Shown here one piece after another: positions 7,906-16,289 of a stretch of DNA of 64,000 nucleotides. The stretch spans positions 5,764,001-5,828,000 of the forward strand of contig NZ_CP108454.1 in assembly GCF_036240795.1 (NCBI RefSeq). Reading direction: 5' to 3'. A program made the position numbers and the translations under genes. Origin of the DNA: Streptomyces sp. NBC_01268. GTDB taxonomy: Bacteria > Actinomycetota > Actinomycetes > Streptomycetales > Streptomycetaceae. Each line of letters starts with the position of its first letter. Position 1 is the stretch's first letter. The notes under the pieces are model-generated. The model was not told the origin of the DNA. It did not search any database and saw only the letters and a list, made by a program, of their open reading frames with translations.

Positions 7906-9723
7906 GTGCGGCCGCGAGGCTACGACTACGACACCTACAGCCGACTCGCCGGTCCCCTCACGGAGCCGGACCAGGACTCGTACCGGGTGCGGTACCGAAG
8001 TCTGCTCTCGAAGGAGCCGCACCGCGTACGAGCCGTCCTCCTCATGGGGCTCGCGCCCCTGCTGTCCGCGCTGCTGCTGGCCTACCTCGTCTGGCCGAGC
8101 CACTGGACGGTCCGCGAGGGCGACGACCGCTGGCGGGTCCCGTACGACACCGTGATGCTCGTGTCGATCGGGCTCATCTGCTTCTTCATGCTGGTGAACG
8201 TCACCTCGATCGCGCACGCCACCCTCGTCGCCCGCGACCCGATACCCGTGTACCCGGAGAAGGGCACCCGGGTCGCCTTCCTCACCACGTACGTGCCCGG
8301 CAAGGAACCCCTCTCCATGGTCCGCGCCACCCTCCGGGGCGCGGTCCGGCTGCGGCACGAGGGGCCGTTCGACGTGTGGCTGCTCGACGAGGGCGACGAC
8401 GCCGACGCCAAGGCCCTGTGCGAGGAGCTCGGCGTCCGCCACTTCACCCGGGCCGGCGTGCCCGAGTGGAACCGCCGGAAGGGCGCCCACAAGACCCGCA
8501 CCAAGCACGGCAACTACAACGCCTGGCTCGCCGTGCACGGCGACGCCTACGAGTTCTTCGCCTCCGTCGACACCGACCACGTGCCGCTGCCGGACTTCCT
8601 GGAGCGGATGCTCGGCTACTTCCGCGACCCCGACGTCGCCTTCGTCGTCGGCCCGCAGGTCTACGGCAACTACACCTCCGCCGTCACCAAGGCCGCCGAG
8701 TCCCAGCAGTTCCTCTTCCACGCGCTCGTCCAGCGGGCCGGCAACCGCTACCGCGCGCCCATGTTCGTCGGCACCAACAACATCGTGCGGATCTCCGCCC
8801 TCCGGCAGATCGGCGGCCTGTGCGACTCGATCACGGAGGACATGGCCACCGGCTTCGAGCTGCACCGACGCAGGAACCCGCAGACGGGGCGCTTCTGGCG
8901 TTCCGTCTACACCCCCGACGTCCTCGCGGTCGGGGAGGGGCCGGCCTCCTGGACCGACTTCTTCACCCAGCAGCTGCGCTGGTCCCGCGGTACGTACGAG
9001 ACGCTGCTCAGGCAGTACTGGAAGGCACCCTTCCGCACCCCGCCCGGCCGCCTCCTCAACTACACGCTGATGCTGGTCTACTACCCGATGACCGCGGTCA
9101 ACTGGTTCCTCGGCATCCTCAGCTGCGTCCTCTTCCTGTGGATCGGCGCCTCCGGCACCCAGGTCTCCTCCGCGGTCTGGCTGATGATCTACAGCGACGC
9201 CGTCGCCCTCCAGGTCGGCCTCTACCTCTGGAACCGGCGCCACAACGTCTCGCCCCACGAACCCGAGGGATCCGGCGGCCTCGCCGGCATGGCGATGTCC
9301 GCGCTCGCCGCGCCGATCTACCTCGCCTCCCTCGGCTCCGCCGTGCTGCGCACCCGCGGCCGCTTCGTCGTCACCCCCAAGGGCGGCGAGGCCAGCCCCG
9401 ACCGGGTCCGCACCTTCCGCATCCACCTCGCCTGGGCGGCCGTCCTCATCGCCTCCCTGGTGGCCTCCGCGCGGTTCGGCCACACCCACGCGGCCATGCG
9501 CACCTGGGCGGTCCTCGCCCTCGCCGTCAGCCTGGCGCCGATCGTGATCTGGAGCCTCACCGCCCTGCGCGGCCGGCGCAGCCGGCGGATCCGCGCGCAG
9601 GCCAGGGAACGGGTCCGGGCCCGCGGCGGGGCGGACGCCGCCGAGGGCGTCGCCCGCGTCTCCCCGCCGGTGCCGCCCGCGCCCGCCGGCACCGGCGCGC
9701 CCACGACGAGCGGGGGGAGCTGA
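7906..9723 (+). CDS. cslA: cellulose synthase-like glycosyltransferase (GT2) CslA
   Basis: 605-aa processive family-2 glycosyltransferase of the inner membrane. CslA makes a beta-linked glycan at hyphal tips in Streptomyces. Two membrane spans come first (~45-65, ~82-105), then the cytosolic GT2 domain with the metal-binding SVDTDHVP, the acceptor motif TEDMATGFELH and the QQLRW signature, then a C-terminal block of membrane helices. The GTG at 7906 is preceded by GGAGG (7897-7901); ATG 7855 would add 17 residues but has no ribosome site. glxA follows after 3 bp, the standard cslA-glxA pairing. Polymer identity (cellulose-like or GlcNAc-containing) is not deducible. Confidence 0.92.
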   Translation: MRPRGYDYDTYSRLAGPLTEPDQDSYRVRYRSLLSKEPHRVRAVLLMGLAPLLSALLLAYLVWPSHWTVREGDDRWRVPYDTVMLVSIGLICFFMLVNVTSIAHATLVARDPIPVYPEKGTRVAFLTTYVPGKEPLSMVRATLRGAVRLRHEGPFDVWLLDEGDDADAKALCEELGVRHFTRAGVPEWNRRKGAHKTRTKHGNYNAWLAVHGDAYEFFASVDTDHVPLPDFLERMLGYFRDPDVAFVVGPQVYGNYTSAVTKAAESQQFLFHALVQRAGNRYRAPMFVGTNNIVRISALRQIGGLCDSITEDMATGFELHRRRNPQTGRFWRSVYTPDVLAVGEGPASWTDFFTQQLRWSRGTYETLLRQYWKAPFRTPPGRLLNYTLMLVYYPMTAVNWFLGILSCVLFLWIGASGTQVSSAVWLMIYSDAVALQVGLYLWNRRHNVSPHEPEGSGGLAGMAMSALAAPIYLASLGSAVLRTRGRFVVTPKGGEASPDRVRTFRIHLAWAAVLIASLVASARFGHTHAAMRTWAVLALAVSLAPIVIWSLTALRGRRSRRIRAQARERVRARGGADAAEGVARVSPPVPPAPAGTGAPTTSGGS

Positions 9724-9726
9724 GCC

Positions 9727-11763
9727 ATGGCCTACCGGCCCTCCCGGCAGTTCAAGAAGACCCTGCTCGGCAGTGGCGCCGTCCTCGTCCTCGCGGCGCT
9801 CAACGCCCCGGCGGCGGTCTCCTTCGCCACCGGGAAGTACCACGCCTACAAGATCGCCCAGCCCGGCTACAAGCGGCAGTTCGGCTCCTGGTCGGTGGTC
9901 GACGTTCCCGACCGGTACCGCGTCAACGCGATCCACGCGGCCCTCCTGCACACCGGCAAGGTGCTGCTGATAGCGGGCTCCGGCAACAGCCAGGAGAAGT
10001 TCGACGCCGGCACCTTCGAGACCGTGCTCTGGGACCCGGTGCGGAACACCTTCGAGGCGATCCCCACCCCCGAGGACTTCTTCTGCTCCGGCCACACCGC
10101 GCTACCCGACGGGCGGCTCCTCGTCGCCGGCGGCACCGCCCGCTACGAGATCCTCGACGGCGAGGTCAAGAAGGCCGGCGGGGGCATGCGGGTCAAGAAC
10201 GAGAGCCCCGACCGGGCCGTCACCCTGAAGAAGGGCACCCTCTTCCGCTCCCCGTCCGGCGTCGAGTACGTCTCCAAGACCGACGTCACCGTCCCCAAGG
10301 CCAAGCGCGAGTTCGAGATCTCGTACTTCGAGTCCGGCCGGATGAAGCCCTGGAAGACCAAGGTCACCGCCGCCGAGGCGCGGGTCTTCGTGGAGGCCGT
10401 GCAGGAGGGCCCGCAGGCGCTGACCACGGAGGCCGCGCAGTACGAGGTCGTCGGGCTCAAGGGCGAGGAGGCCGACGACGTCTACGGCCTCGCCCAGAAG
10501 CTCACCACCGAGAAGCAGGACTTCCAGGGCATCAGGGCCGCCTACGAGTTCGACCCCGAGGCGGAGCGGTACATCCCCGTCGCGCCCATGAGGGACGCCC
10601 GCTGGTACCCGACCCTGGTCACCCTCGCCGACGGCAGGGTCCTCGCCGTCTCCGGGCTCAACGACGTGGGCGACGTCGTCCCCGGTGACAACGAGATCTA
10701 CGACCCCACGACCAAGAAGTGGTCCACGGGCCCCTTCCGCTACTTCCCCACCTACCCCTCGCTCTTCCTCACCAAGGGCGGCAAGCTGCTCTACACCGGC
10801 TCCAACGCCGGCTACGGCCCCGCCGACAAGGGCCGCGAACCGGGTCTGTGGGACCTGGAGAAGAACTCCTTCACCAAGCTGGGCGGCCTCAGCGACCCCG
10901 ACCGGCTGGAGACCTCCAGCTCGCTCCTGCTGCCGCCCGCGCAGGACCAGCGGGTGATGGTCCTCGGCGGCGGCGGGGTCGGCGAGTCGCCCGCCTCCAC
11001 CGCCCGCACCTCGATCGTCGACCTGTCGAAGGAGGGCCCGGTCTTCCGCGACGGGCCCGCCCTGCCGCAGGGCACCCGGTACCTGAGCAGCGTGCTCATG
11101 CCCGACGACACCGTCTTCACCAGCGGCGGCTCCCGGGACTACCGCGGCCGCGGCGGCAGCGACATCCTGCGGGCCCAGTTCTACGACCCGAAGACCAACG
11201 CCTTCGCCGCCGCCGCCGACCCCACCGTCGGCCGCAACTACCACTCCGAGGCGCTGCTGCTGCCCGACGGCCGGGTCGCCACCTTCGGCTCCGACCCGCT
11301 CTTCGACGACACCGACAACACCAAGCTGGGCACCTTCGAGCAGCGCATCGAGGTCTTCACCCCGCCCTCCCTGTACCGCGGCGGCGCCGACCGGCCGGTC
11401 CTCGGCGAGGGTCCGCAGGAGCTCGACCAGAACGGGCGGGCGACGTTCAAGACGAAGGACGCCGCCCGGATCGCCGAGGCCCGGCTGATGCGGCCCAGCG
11501 CCGTCACCCACACCACCGACGTCGAGCAGCGCTCGGTGGAGCTGGGCCTGACCAGGGAACCGGACGGCGTCACCGTCACCGTCGAGGTCCCCAAGGACCG
11601 CACCCTCGTCCCGCCGGGCTGGTACATGGTCTTCGTCACCGACCGGGACGGGATCCCGTCCGAGGCCCAGTGGATCCAGGTGAAGGACGACCCGGCGGGC
11701 CGGCCGAGCCGGCCGGAGCGGACGGAGCGGCCAGAGCGGCCAGAGCAGGCGGTGGCGGAGTGA
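9727..11763 (+). CDS. glxA: galactose oxidase-like radical copper oxidase GlxA
   Basis: 678-aa mono-copper oxidase with a Tyr-Cys radical cofactor. It acts outside the cell on the CslA glycan and is needed for its deposition in studied Streptomyces. The N-terminal segment (~14-32) is a signal peptide or anchor. By analogy with galactose oxidase, the thioether pair should be Cys120 (FFCSGH) and Tyr294 (ARWYPT), and the copper ligands Tyr505-His506 (NYHSEA) and His595 (THTTD). Kelch-type DGR repeats (LPDGRLLVAGG and similar) recur. The last ~25 residues are an Arg/Pro/Glu-rich tail (PSRPERTERPERPEQ). Convergent with the GH6 gene, 7 bp apart. Confidence 0.93.
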   Translation: MAYRPSRQFKKTLLGSGAVLVLAALNAPAAVSFATGKYHAYKIAQPGYKRQFGSWSVVDVPDRYRVNAIHAALLHTGKVLLIAGSGNSQEKFDAGTFETVLWDPVRNTFEAIPTPEDFFCSGHTALPDGRLLVAGGTARYEILDGEVKKAGGGMRVKNESPDRAVTLKKGTLFRSPSGVEYVSKTDVTVPKAKREFEISYFESGRMKPWKTKVTAAEARVFVEAVQEGPQALTTEAAQYEVVGLKGEEADDVYGLAQKLTTEKQDFQGIRAAYEFDPEAERYIPVAPMRDARWYPTLVTLADGRVLAVSGLNDVGDVVPGDNEIYDPTTKKWSTGPFRYFPTYPSLFLTKGGKLLYTGSNAGYGPADKGREPGLWDLEKNSFTKLGGLSDPDRLETSSSLLLPPAQDQRVMVLGGGGVGESPASTARTSIVDLSKEGPVFRDGPALPQGTRYLSSVLMPDDTVFTSGGSRDYRGRGGSDILRAQFYDPKTNAFAAAADPTVGRNYHSEALLLPDGRVATFGSDPLFDDTDNTKLGTFEQRIEVFTPPSLYRGGADRPVLGEGPQELDQNGRATFKTKDAARIAEARLMRPSAVTHTTDVEQRSVELGLTREPDGVTVTVEVPKDRTLVPPGWYMVFVTDRDGIPSEAQWIQVKDDPAGRPSRPERTERPERPEQAVAE

Positions 11764-11770
11764 GGAGCGC

Positions 11771-12766
11771 TCAGGCCTTCGCGCGGCGGGCGAGCCCCAG
11801 CGCGTAGTCGGGCCACCAGGTACCGGCGGCCGGGCCGCCCCGGCAGGGGCCGTCCGAGTCGCCGGGCCGCTTGATCCACAGATAGGCGTCGACCAGCTCG
11901 TCCCCGGTCCGGTCGGTCGGCGGCACGCCGAGCGAGCGGCCCGGCGGATTGCACCAGCCCTCCGGCCGGTCGCCCGGCAGTGGACCGTCGCCGTTGCGGC
12001 TGGTGTCCACGGTGAAGTGGGTGCCGCCGAGCAGCCGGGAGAGCCCGGCGCCGAAGCCCCGGACCACGTCGTTGGTCTGGAAGTTGGAGACGTTCAGCGC
12101 GAAACCGTCGGCGCGGGCGATGCCCGCCCGCCGCAAGGGCTCCACCAGCTTGTCGGGCCGCTCGATCCAGGCCGGGTTGCCCGCGTCCAGATAGACCCGG
12201 GTGCGCGGCTGCCGCTTGAACCGCTCCACCGCCTCCGACAGCAGCCGCAGCCGCTCCTCGTGGTACTCCGCCGGGGTGCAGCCGTCCACGACGTGGGGCA
12301 CCGCGTCCGGCTCCAGGACCACCACCGCGGGGGCGTCGCCGATGGCACCCGCGAAGGCCTCCACCCAGCGCCGGTACGCCGCGGCGTCGTGCGCCCCGCC
12401 CGCCGAGTACATGCCGCAGTCGCGATGCGGGATGTTGTACGCCACGAACAGCACGGTCCGCAGATCCGGCGCCGCGCCCCGCACCGCCTTCGCCACGTCC
12501 GGTACGGGGTCGTCGCCGGCCGGCCAGTCGGCGACCGGCCGCTCCGCGATGCGCCTGAGCAGCCGCGCGTCCTCCGACCGCCCCTGCGCCTCGTACTGCC
12601 GCACCTGCCGGGCCGCGTCGCTGTCCGGGTCCACCCAGAAGCGCGAGCCGCCCGTGGGGGGCGCCGCCCCGCCGCGCGAGACGGGCGCGTCGTCGCGGCC
12701 GCAGCCGGCGAGCACCAGCGCGCCGACGAGGGCGAGCGCGGCGGCGGTGACGGAGCGACGGGACAT
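11771..12766 (-). CDS. GH6 family endoglucanase-like lipoprotein (CslZ-type)
   Basis: 331-aa exported glycoside hydrolase family 6 protein. The N-terminus is a lipoprotein signal with lipobox LAGC (Cys22), so it is tethered to the outer face of the membrane. GH6 landmarks are RDCGMYSAGG, the catalytic-acid motif VLEPDAVP, YLDAGNPAW, ALNVSNF and WCNPPGRSLG with YLWIKRPGDSDG. It probably trims the beta-glycan made by CslA, as the cslZ product is proposed to do. It converges on glxA and is transcribed from an upstream region holding four 17-bp repeats. No carbohydrate-binding module is present. Confidence 0.88.
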   Translation of the reverse strand: MSRRSVTAAALALVGALVLAGCGRDDAPVSRGGAAPPTGGSRFWVDPDSDAARQVRQYEAQGRSEDARLLRRIAERPVADWPAGDDPVPDVAKAVRGAAPDLRTVLFVAYNIPHRDCGMYSAGGAHDAAAYRRWVEAFAGAIGDAPAVVVLEPDAVPHVVDGCTPAEYHEERLRLLSEAVERFKRQPRTRVYLDAGNPAWIERPDKLVEPLRRAGIARADGFALNVSNFQTNDVVRGFGAGLSRLLGGTHFTVDTSRNGDGPLPGDRPEGWCNPPGRSLGVPPTDRTGDELVDAYLWIKRPGDSDGPCRGGPAAGTWWPDYALGLARRAKA

Positions 12767-12798
12767 CCGGCCCCCAGGGTCGGGATACGGGAGGTACG

Positions 12799-12866
12799 TG
12801 AGCGTGCGTAGGGCCTGAGCGTGCGTCGGGCCTGAACGTGCGTCTGGCCCGAGCGTGCGGTGGACC
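12799..12866. repeat. four tandem 17-bp repeats upstream of the GH6 gene
   Basis: Four head-to-tail 17-bp units at 12799-12815, 12816-12832, 12833-12849 and 12850-12866, consensus TGAGCGTGCGTNGGGCC. Units 1-3 are nearly identical; unit 4 is degenerate. They lie 33-100 bp upstream of the GH6 ATG, where promoter or activator sites would be. Confidence 0.85.
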
Positions 12867-12890
12867 CGAGCGGGGCTCCTGCGCGGGCGG

Positions 12891-12914
12891 CCTTCGAGCG
12901 AGCCCGCTCGAAGG
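12891..12914 (-). terminator. terminator downstream of the ArsR-type gene
   Basis: CCTTCGAGCG (12891-12900) and CGCTCGAAGG (12905-12914) form a perfect 10-bp stem with a 4-nt loop, 32 bp past the stop of the minus-strand regulator. Confidence 0.7.
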
Positions 12915-12945
12915 GGGACAGACCGGGGTCATCCTGACATGTCGG

Positions 12946-13944
12946 TCAGTCGGCGTCCGGCTGCGACACCGCCAGCGCGATCCCCAGCGGCGTCCGCTCG
13001 TACAGCACCTGGTGCCCGTACCGCCGCGAGCTCAGCAGCCCCGCCGCCCGCAGCACCGCCAGGTGCGCCGACACCGACGAGGGCGCCAGTCCCAGCCGGT
13101 GCGCCAGCGCCGTCGTCCCGGCCGGCTCCTCCAGCGCGCACAGCACGTCCGCCCGCGCCCGTCCGAGCAGCCGCGCCAGCGCCTGCGGCGTCCGGTCCCG
13201 GGCCTCCGTCCACAGCGCGCCGATGCCCCGCGCCGGATACGCCACCGTCGGCTGCCACGGCGGGTCGAAGCCGCTCACCACGTCCGGCCAGGTGAACACC
13301 GAGGGCAGCAGCACCAGACCCTGACCGTCCAGCGCCCGCACGTGCTCACCGTGGTAGTCCACCGTCAGCGTCGAACTCTCCTCAGCCCAGGAGAACGCCG
13401 GGTGCAGCTCGCTCAGCAGCCGCTCCAGCCCCCCCTCGGCGAGCCGCCGCGAGTGGTACGCGACGTCGGCTTCGAGCAGCGCCCGCAGCCGCGGCCACTC
13501 CGGCTCGATCAACGCCTCCCAGGCCCGCTCCAGGAGCTCGGCGAGCCGCTCCAGCGCCCCGGCGGGATCCGCGAGCATCCGCCGCCCCTCGGCCGTGGCC
13601 GCCGCACCCGGGGTCTCCGCGAGCGCGCGCCGCACGTCGTCCAGGACCAGTGCCGGATCCGTCTCCCGTACGGCCGCGATCTCCCGCTCGAACGTCGCCG
13701 TCGGTCCGATCGGCGGCGGATAGAGGAAGTCCGGACTGTGCCCCCGCAACGGCATCAGCAGCTGCAACGGCCCCAGGTCCACCCCGGCCGCCGCGTCCGC
13801 GATCCGCCGCAGCCACGGCAGGTGGTACCCCTGCTGGCGCGGCCGGGCCAGCACCCGCACCGCGCAGTGCGTCTCCCACAGCGGCGAGATCGCGAACCGG
13901 ATGCGCAAGGGATCGGCCTCGCCGAAACGCAGGTGGTACGGCAT
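12946..13944 (-). CDS. ArsR-type winged-helix regulator with long N-terminal domain
   Basis: 332-aa protein of the Streptomyces group with a ~240-residue N-terminal domain (DUF5937-like) and a C-terminal ArsR winged helix: LARLLGRARADVLCALEEPAGTTALAHRLGLAPSSVSAHLAVLRAAGLLSSRRYGHQVLYERT, roughly residues 255-317. No ArsR-type metal ligands are visible. It is divergent from the MFS exporter at 14028 with 83 bp between, the arrangement expected when such a regulator controls an efflux pump. The inducer is unknown. Confidence 0.82.
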   Translation of the reverse strand: MPYHLRFGEADPLRIRFAISPLWETHCAVRVLARPRQQGYHLPWLRRIADAAAGVDLGPLQLLMPLRGHSPDFLYPPPIGPTATFEREIAAVRETDPALVLDDVRRALAETPGAAATAEGRRMLADPAGALERLAELLERAWEALIEPEWPRLRALLEADVAYHSRRLAEGGLERLLSELHPAFSWAEESSTLTVDYHGEHVRALDGQGLVLLPSVFTWPDVVSGFDPPWQPTVAYPARGIGALWTEARDRTPQALARLLGRARADVLCALEEPAGTTALAHRLGLAPSSVSAHLAVLRAAGLLSSRRYGHQVLYERTPLGIALAVSQPDAD

Positions 13945-14027
13945 GGGCGCGCCTCCGGCCCGGGACGGAAGATTCGGCTGGACCCGAAAGTCTAGGGCCC
14001 CGGCCCGAAGGACCGCACGCTCCTGCC

Positions 14028-15311
14028 ATGTCCACGAACGACACCCGGGAGCCCGCGGCGGCCCCCGCGCCCACCCCCGCCGCCTCGCCCGCCGCCCCCG
14101 CCTCGCCCGGATACTCCGCCGTCTTCGCCGTACGCGAGTTCCGCTTCGTCTTCGTCGCCCACCTCTTCTCCCTGCTGGGCGTCGTCGTCAGCGAGCTCGC
14201 CCTCACCGTGCTCGTCTACGACCTCACCCGCTCCCCGCTCCTCTCCTCCCTCACCTTCGCCCTCGGCTTCCTGCCCTACCTGCTCGGCGGCACCTTCCTC
14301 GCCGGCCTCGCCGACCGCCACCCGCCCCGCCGCGTGCTCGTCGTCTGCGACCTCGTCTGCGCCGGCTGCGTCGCGCTCATGGTCCTGCCGACCACCCCCG
14401 TCGCCGCCCTGCTCGCCCTGCGCTGCGCCGTCGCCGCCGTCGCCCCCGTCTTCAACGGCACCCGCATCGCCACCCTCGCCGACATCCTCGGCGAGGGCGA
14501 GCTCTTCGTCCTCGGGCGCTCGCTGCTCCGGATCGTCTCCCAGAGCGCCCTGCTCACCGGGTTCGGCGTCGGCGGAGTCCTGCTCACCGTGCTCACCCCG
14601 CGCGGCGCCATCGCGGTCACCGCCGCCACCTTCCTCGCCTCCGCCGTCCTGCTGCGCCTCGGCACCGCCCGCCGCCCGGCCCGGGCGCCCGAGCGCCGCG
14701 AGGGGATCGGGGCCACCTGGGGCATCCTGCGGAACCGGCGGATCCGGGCGCTCATGCTGCTGTTCTGGGTCCCGCCGGTCTTCTTCGTCGTCCCGGAGGC
14801 GCTCGCCGCCCCCTACGCCGACGAGATCGGCGTCTCCACCGCCGCCCTCGGCCTCCTCATGTGCGCGGTCCCCGCCGGCACGATCCTCGGGGAGCTCCTC
14901 GCCGGCTCCGCCCTCAGCGCCGCCACCCGCTCGCGGATCGTCCACCCGCTGCTCCTCACCGGCTTCCTCCCCTTCCTCGTCTACGCCCTGCGTCCCGGCC
15001 TCGCCCTCGCGGCCGCCGCGCTCTTCCTGGCCGGGGCGGCGGGCGCGTACAGCCTCGGTCTGGACGCCTGGTTCGTCGCCGCGGTGCCCGAGGAGCAGCG
15101 CGGCCGGGCGATGACCCTCATGACCGCCGGGATGATGACGGTGCAGGGCCTCGGCATGGCCGGCGCCGGGCTCGCCGCCGAGTTCGCGCCGGTGCACACG
15201 GTCGTCGCGGGGACCGGTGTCCTCGGCACGCTCTGCGTGCTCGGGCTCGTCCTGGAGGTGCGGGCGACCGAAAGGCGAGACGCGGCTGACCGTCATATGA
15301 CCAGTGGGTAA
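14028..15311 (+). CDS. MFS transporter
   Basis: 427-aa major facilitator protein with ~12 membrane helices after an Ala/Pro-rich cytosolic N-tail of ~30 residues. The loop 2-3 motif LAGLADRHPPRRVLVVCDL (~85-104) is the MFS signature A region. The fold resembles the MFS_3 (enterobactin-exporter-like) group. The ATG at 14028 is the first plausible start after the divergent regulator. Its role is probably export of a small molecule or drug controlled by the neighbouring regulator; the substrate cannot be predicted. The downstream marR gene begins 9 bp after the stop. Confidence 0.88.
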   Translation: MSTNDTREPAAAPAPTPAASPAAPASPGYSAVFAVREFRFVFVAHLFSLLGVVVSELALTVLVYDLTRSPLLSSLTFALGFLPYLLGGTFLAGLADRHPPRRVLVVCDLVCAGCVALMVLPTTPVAALLALRCAVAAVAPVFNGTRIATLADILGEGELFVLGRSLLRIVSQSALLTGFGVGGVLLTVLTPRGAIAVTAATFLASAVLLRLGTARRPARAPERREGIGATWGILRNRRIRALMLLFWVPPVFFVVPEALAAPYADEIGVSTAALGLLMCAVPAGTILGELLAGSALSAATRSRIVHPLLLTGFLPFLVYALRPGLALAAAALFLAGAAGAYSLGLDAWFVAAVPEEQRGRAMTLMTAGMMTVQGLGMAGAGLAAEFAPVHTVVAGTGVLGTLCVLGLVLEVRATERRDAADRHMTSG

Positions 15312-15320
15312 GGTCGACGC

Positions 15321-15830
15321 GTGCCGAAGCCGCTCAGTCTCCCGTTCGACCCCATCGCCCGCGCCGACGAACTCTGGCAGCGGCGCTGGGGTCCGGTCCC
15401 CTCGATGGCCGCGATCACCTCGATCATGCGCGCCCACCAGATCCTGCTGGCCGAGGTGGACGCGGTCGTCAAGCCGTACGGGCTGACCTTCGCGCGCTAC
15501 GAGGCGCTCGTCCTGCTCACCTTCTCCAAGGCCGGCGAGCTGCCGATGTCCAAGATCGGTGAGCGGCTCATGGTGCACCCCACCTCCGTCACCAACACGG
15601 TGGACCGCCTGGTGCGCTCCGGCCTCGTCGCCAAGCGCCCCAACCCGAACGACGGCCGCGGCACCCTCGCCACCATCACCGACAAGGGCCGCGAGGTCGT
15701 CGAGGCCGCCACCCGGGACCTGATGGGCATGGACTTCGGGCTCGGGGTGTACGACTCCGAGGAGTGCGCGGAGATCTTCGCGATGCTGCGCCCGCTGCGG
15801 GTCTCGGCGCACGACTTCGACGAGGGCTGA
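15321..15830 (+). CDS. MarR-family regulator
   Basis: 169-aa MarR protein. The winged helix is plain: TFARYEALVLLTFSKAGELPMSKIGERLMVHPTSVTNTVDRLVRSGLVAKRPNPNDGRG (~50-108). The GTG start lies 9 bp after the MFS stop with AAGGTCG upstream, so it may be expressed with the transporter, or independently together with the DUF3817 gene 55 bp on. It differs clearly from the MarR at 2.2 kb. Its target may include the icmA palindrome nearby, but nothing links them directly. Confidence 0.9.
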   Translation: MPKPLSLPFDPIARADELWQRRWGPVPSMAAITSIMRAHQILLAEVDAVVKPYGLTFARYEALVLLTFSKAGELPMSKIGERLMVHPTSVTNTVDRLVRSGLVAKRPNPNDGRGTLATITDKGREVVEAATRDLMGMDFGLGVYDSEECAEIFAMLRPLRVSAHDFDEG

Positions 15831-15885
15831 CCGGACCCCCGACCCGCGCGAAGATCGCCCGGAACGTGCCGTTACGCTCGACGGC

Positions 15886-16218
15886 ATGAAATCCAGCGTG
15901 CTGACCCGCTACCGCGTCATGGCCTACGTGACCGCGGTCATGCTGCTCGTGCTCTGCACGTGCATGATCTTCAAGTACGGGTTCGACATGGGCGAGGACG
16001 TGACCTTCGCGGTCTCCCAGGCCCACGGCGTCCTCTACATCATCTACCTGGTCTTCGCCTTCGACCTGGGCTCGAAGGCCAAGTGGCCGTTCGGCCGGCT
16101 CCTGTGGGTGCTGCTGTCCGGGACGATCCCCTTCGCCGCCTTCTTCGTCGAGCGCAAGGTCGTCCGCGACACGCTTCCGCTGGTCAGCGGCGCGCAGCCG
16201 GTTCCGGCCAAGGCCTGA
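15886..16218 (+). CDS. DUF3817 family small membrane protein (second copy)
   Basis: 110-aa DUF3817 protein with three membrane helices: ~10-30 (VMAYVTAVMLLVLCTCMIF), ~45-62 (AHGVLYIIYLVFAFDLG) and ~72-90 (LLWVLLSGTIPFAAFFVER). The pattern AHGVLYIIYLVF, KWPFG and FFVERK matches the copy at 4974 ([23 protein letters not shown]), so the two are diverged paralogues. It ends at an intrinsic terminator just before icmA. Function unknown. Confidence 0.85.
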   Translation: MKSSVLTRYRVMAYVTAVMLLVLCTCMIFKYGFDMGEDVTFAVSQAHGVLYIIYLVFAFDLGSKAKWPFGRLLWVLLSGTIPFAAFFVERKVVRDTLPLVSGAQPVPAKA

Positions 16219-16223
16219 CCCCC

Positions 16224-16249
16224 ACCTCCGCACGTATGTGCGGAGGTTT
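16224..16249 (+). terminator. terminator between DUF3817 gene and icmA
   Basis: ACCTCCGCAC (16224-16233), loop GTAT, GTGCGGAGGT (16238-16247), then TT: a perfect 10-bp stem. It isolates icmA from upstream transcription, so the icmA promoter must lie in the remaining 40 bp. Confidence 0.85.
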
Positions 16250-16253
16250 CCCA

Positions 16254-16283
16254 TCGACATTTACTAGGACGTCCTAGTAAATT
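16254..16283 (+). promoter_or_regulatory. icmA promoter with 24-bp perfect palindrome
   Basis: A 24-bp perfect palindrome runs 16259-16282 (half-site ATTTACTAGGAC). A -35 (TCGACA, 16254-16259) and a -10 (TAAATT, 16278-16283) with an 18-bp spacer place +1 at 16290, the A of the icmA ATG, predicting a leaderless mRNA. The palindrome fills the spacer and -10, a repressor geometry. The palindrome is certain; the promoter elements were matched by eye. Confidence 0.65.
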
Positions 16284-16289
16284 CGAAGC

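Noticed and set aside
7851..10688. Very long open frame over cslA and glxA
   Set aside because: It is Arg/Pro/Gly-rich translation of another frame over two clearly recognisable genes; a by-product of GC-rich codon bias. The same holds for long frames at 29553-32558, 34362-38138 and 56144-59986.
12799..12866. Replication iterons or a CRISPR array
   Set aside because: Only four contiguous units with no spacers and no replication gene nearby.
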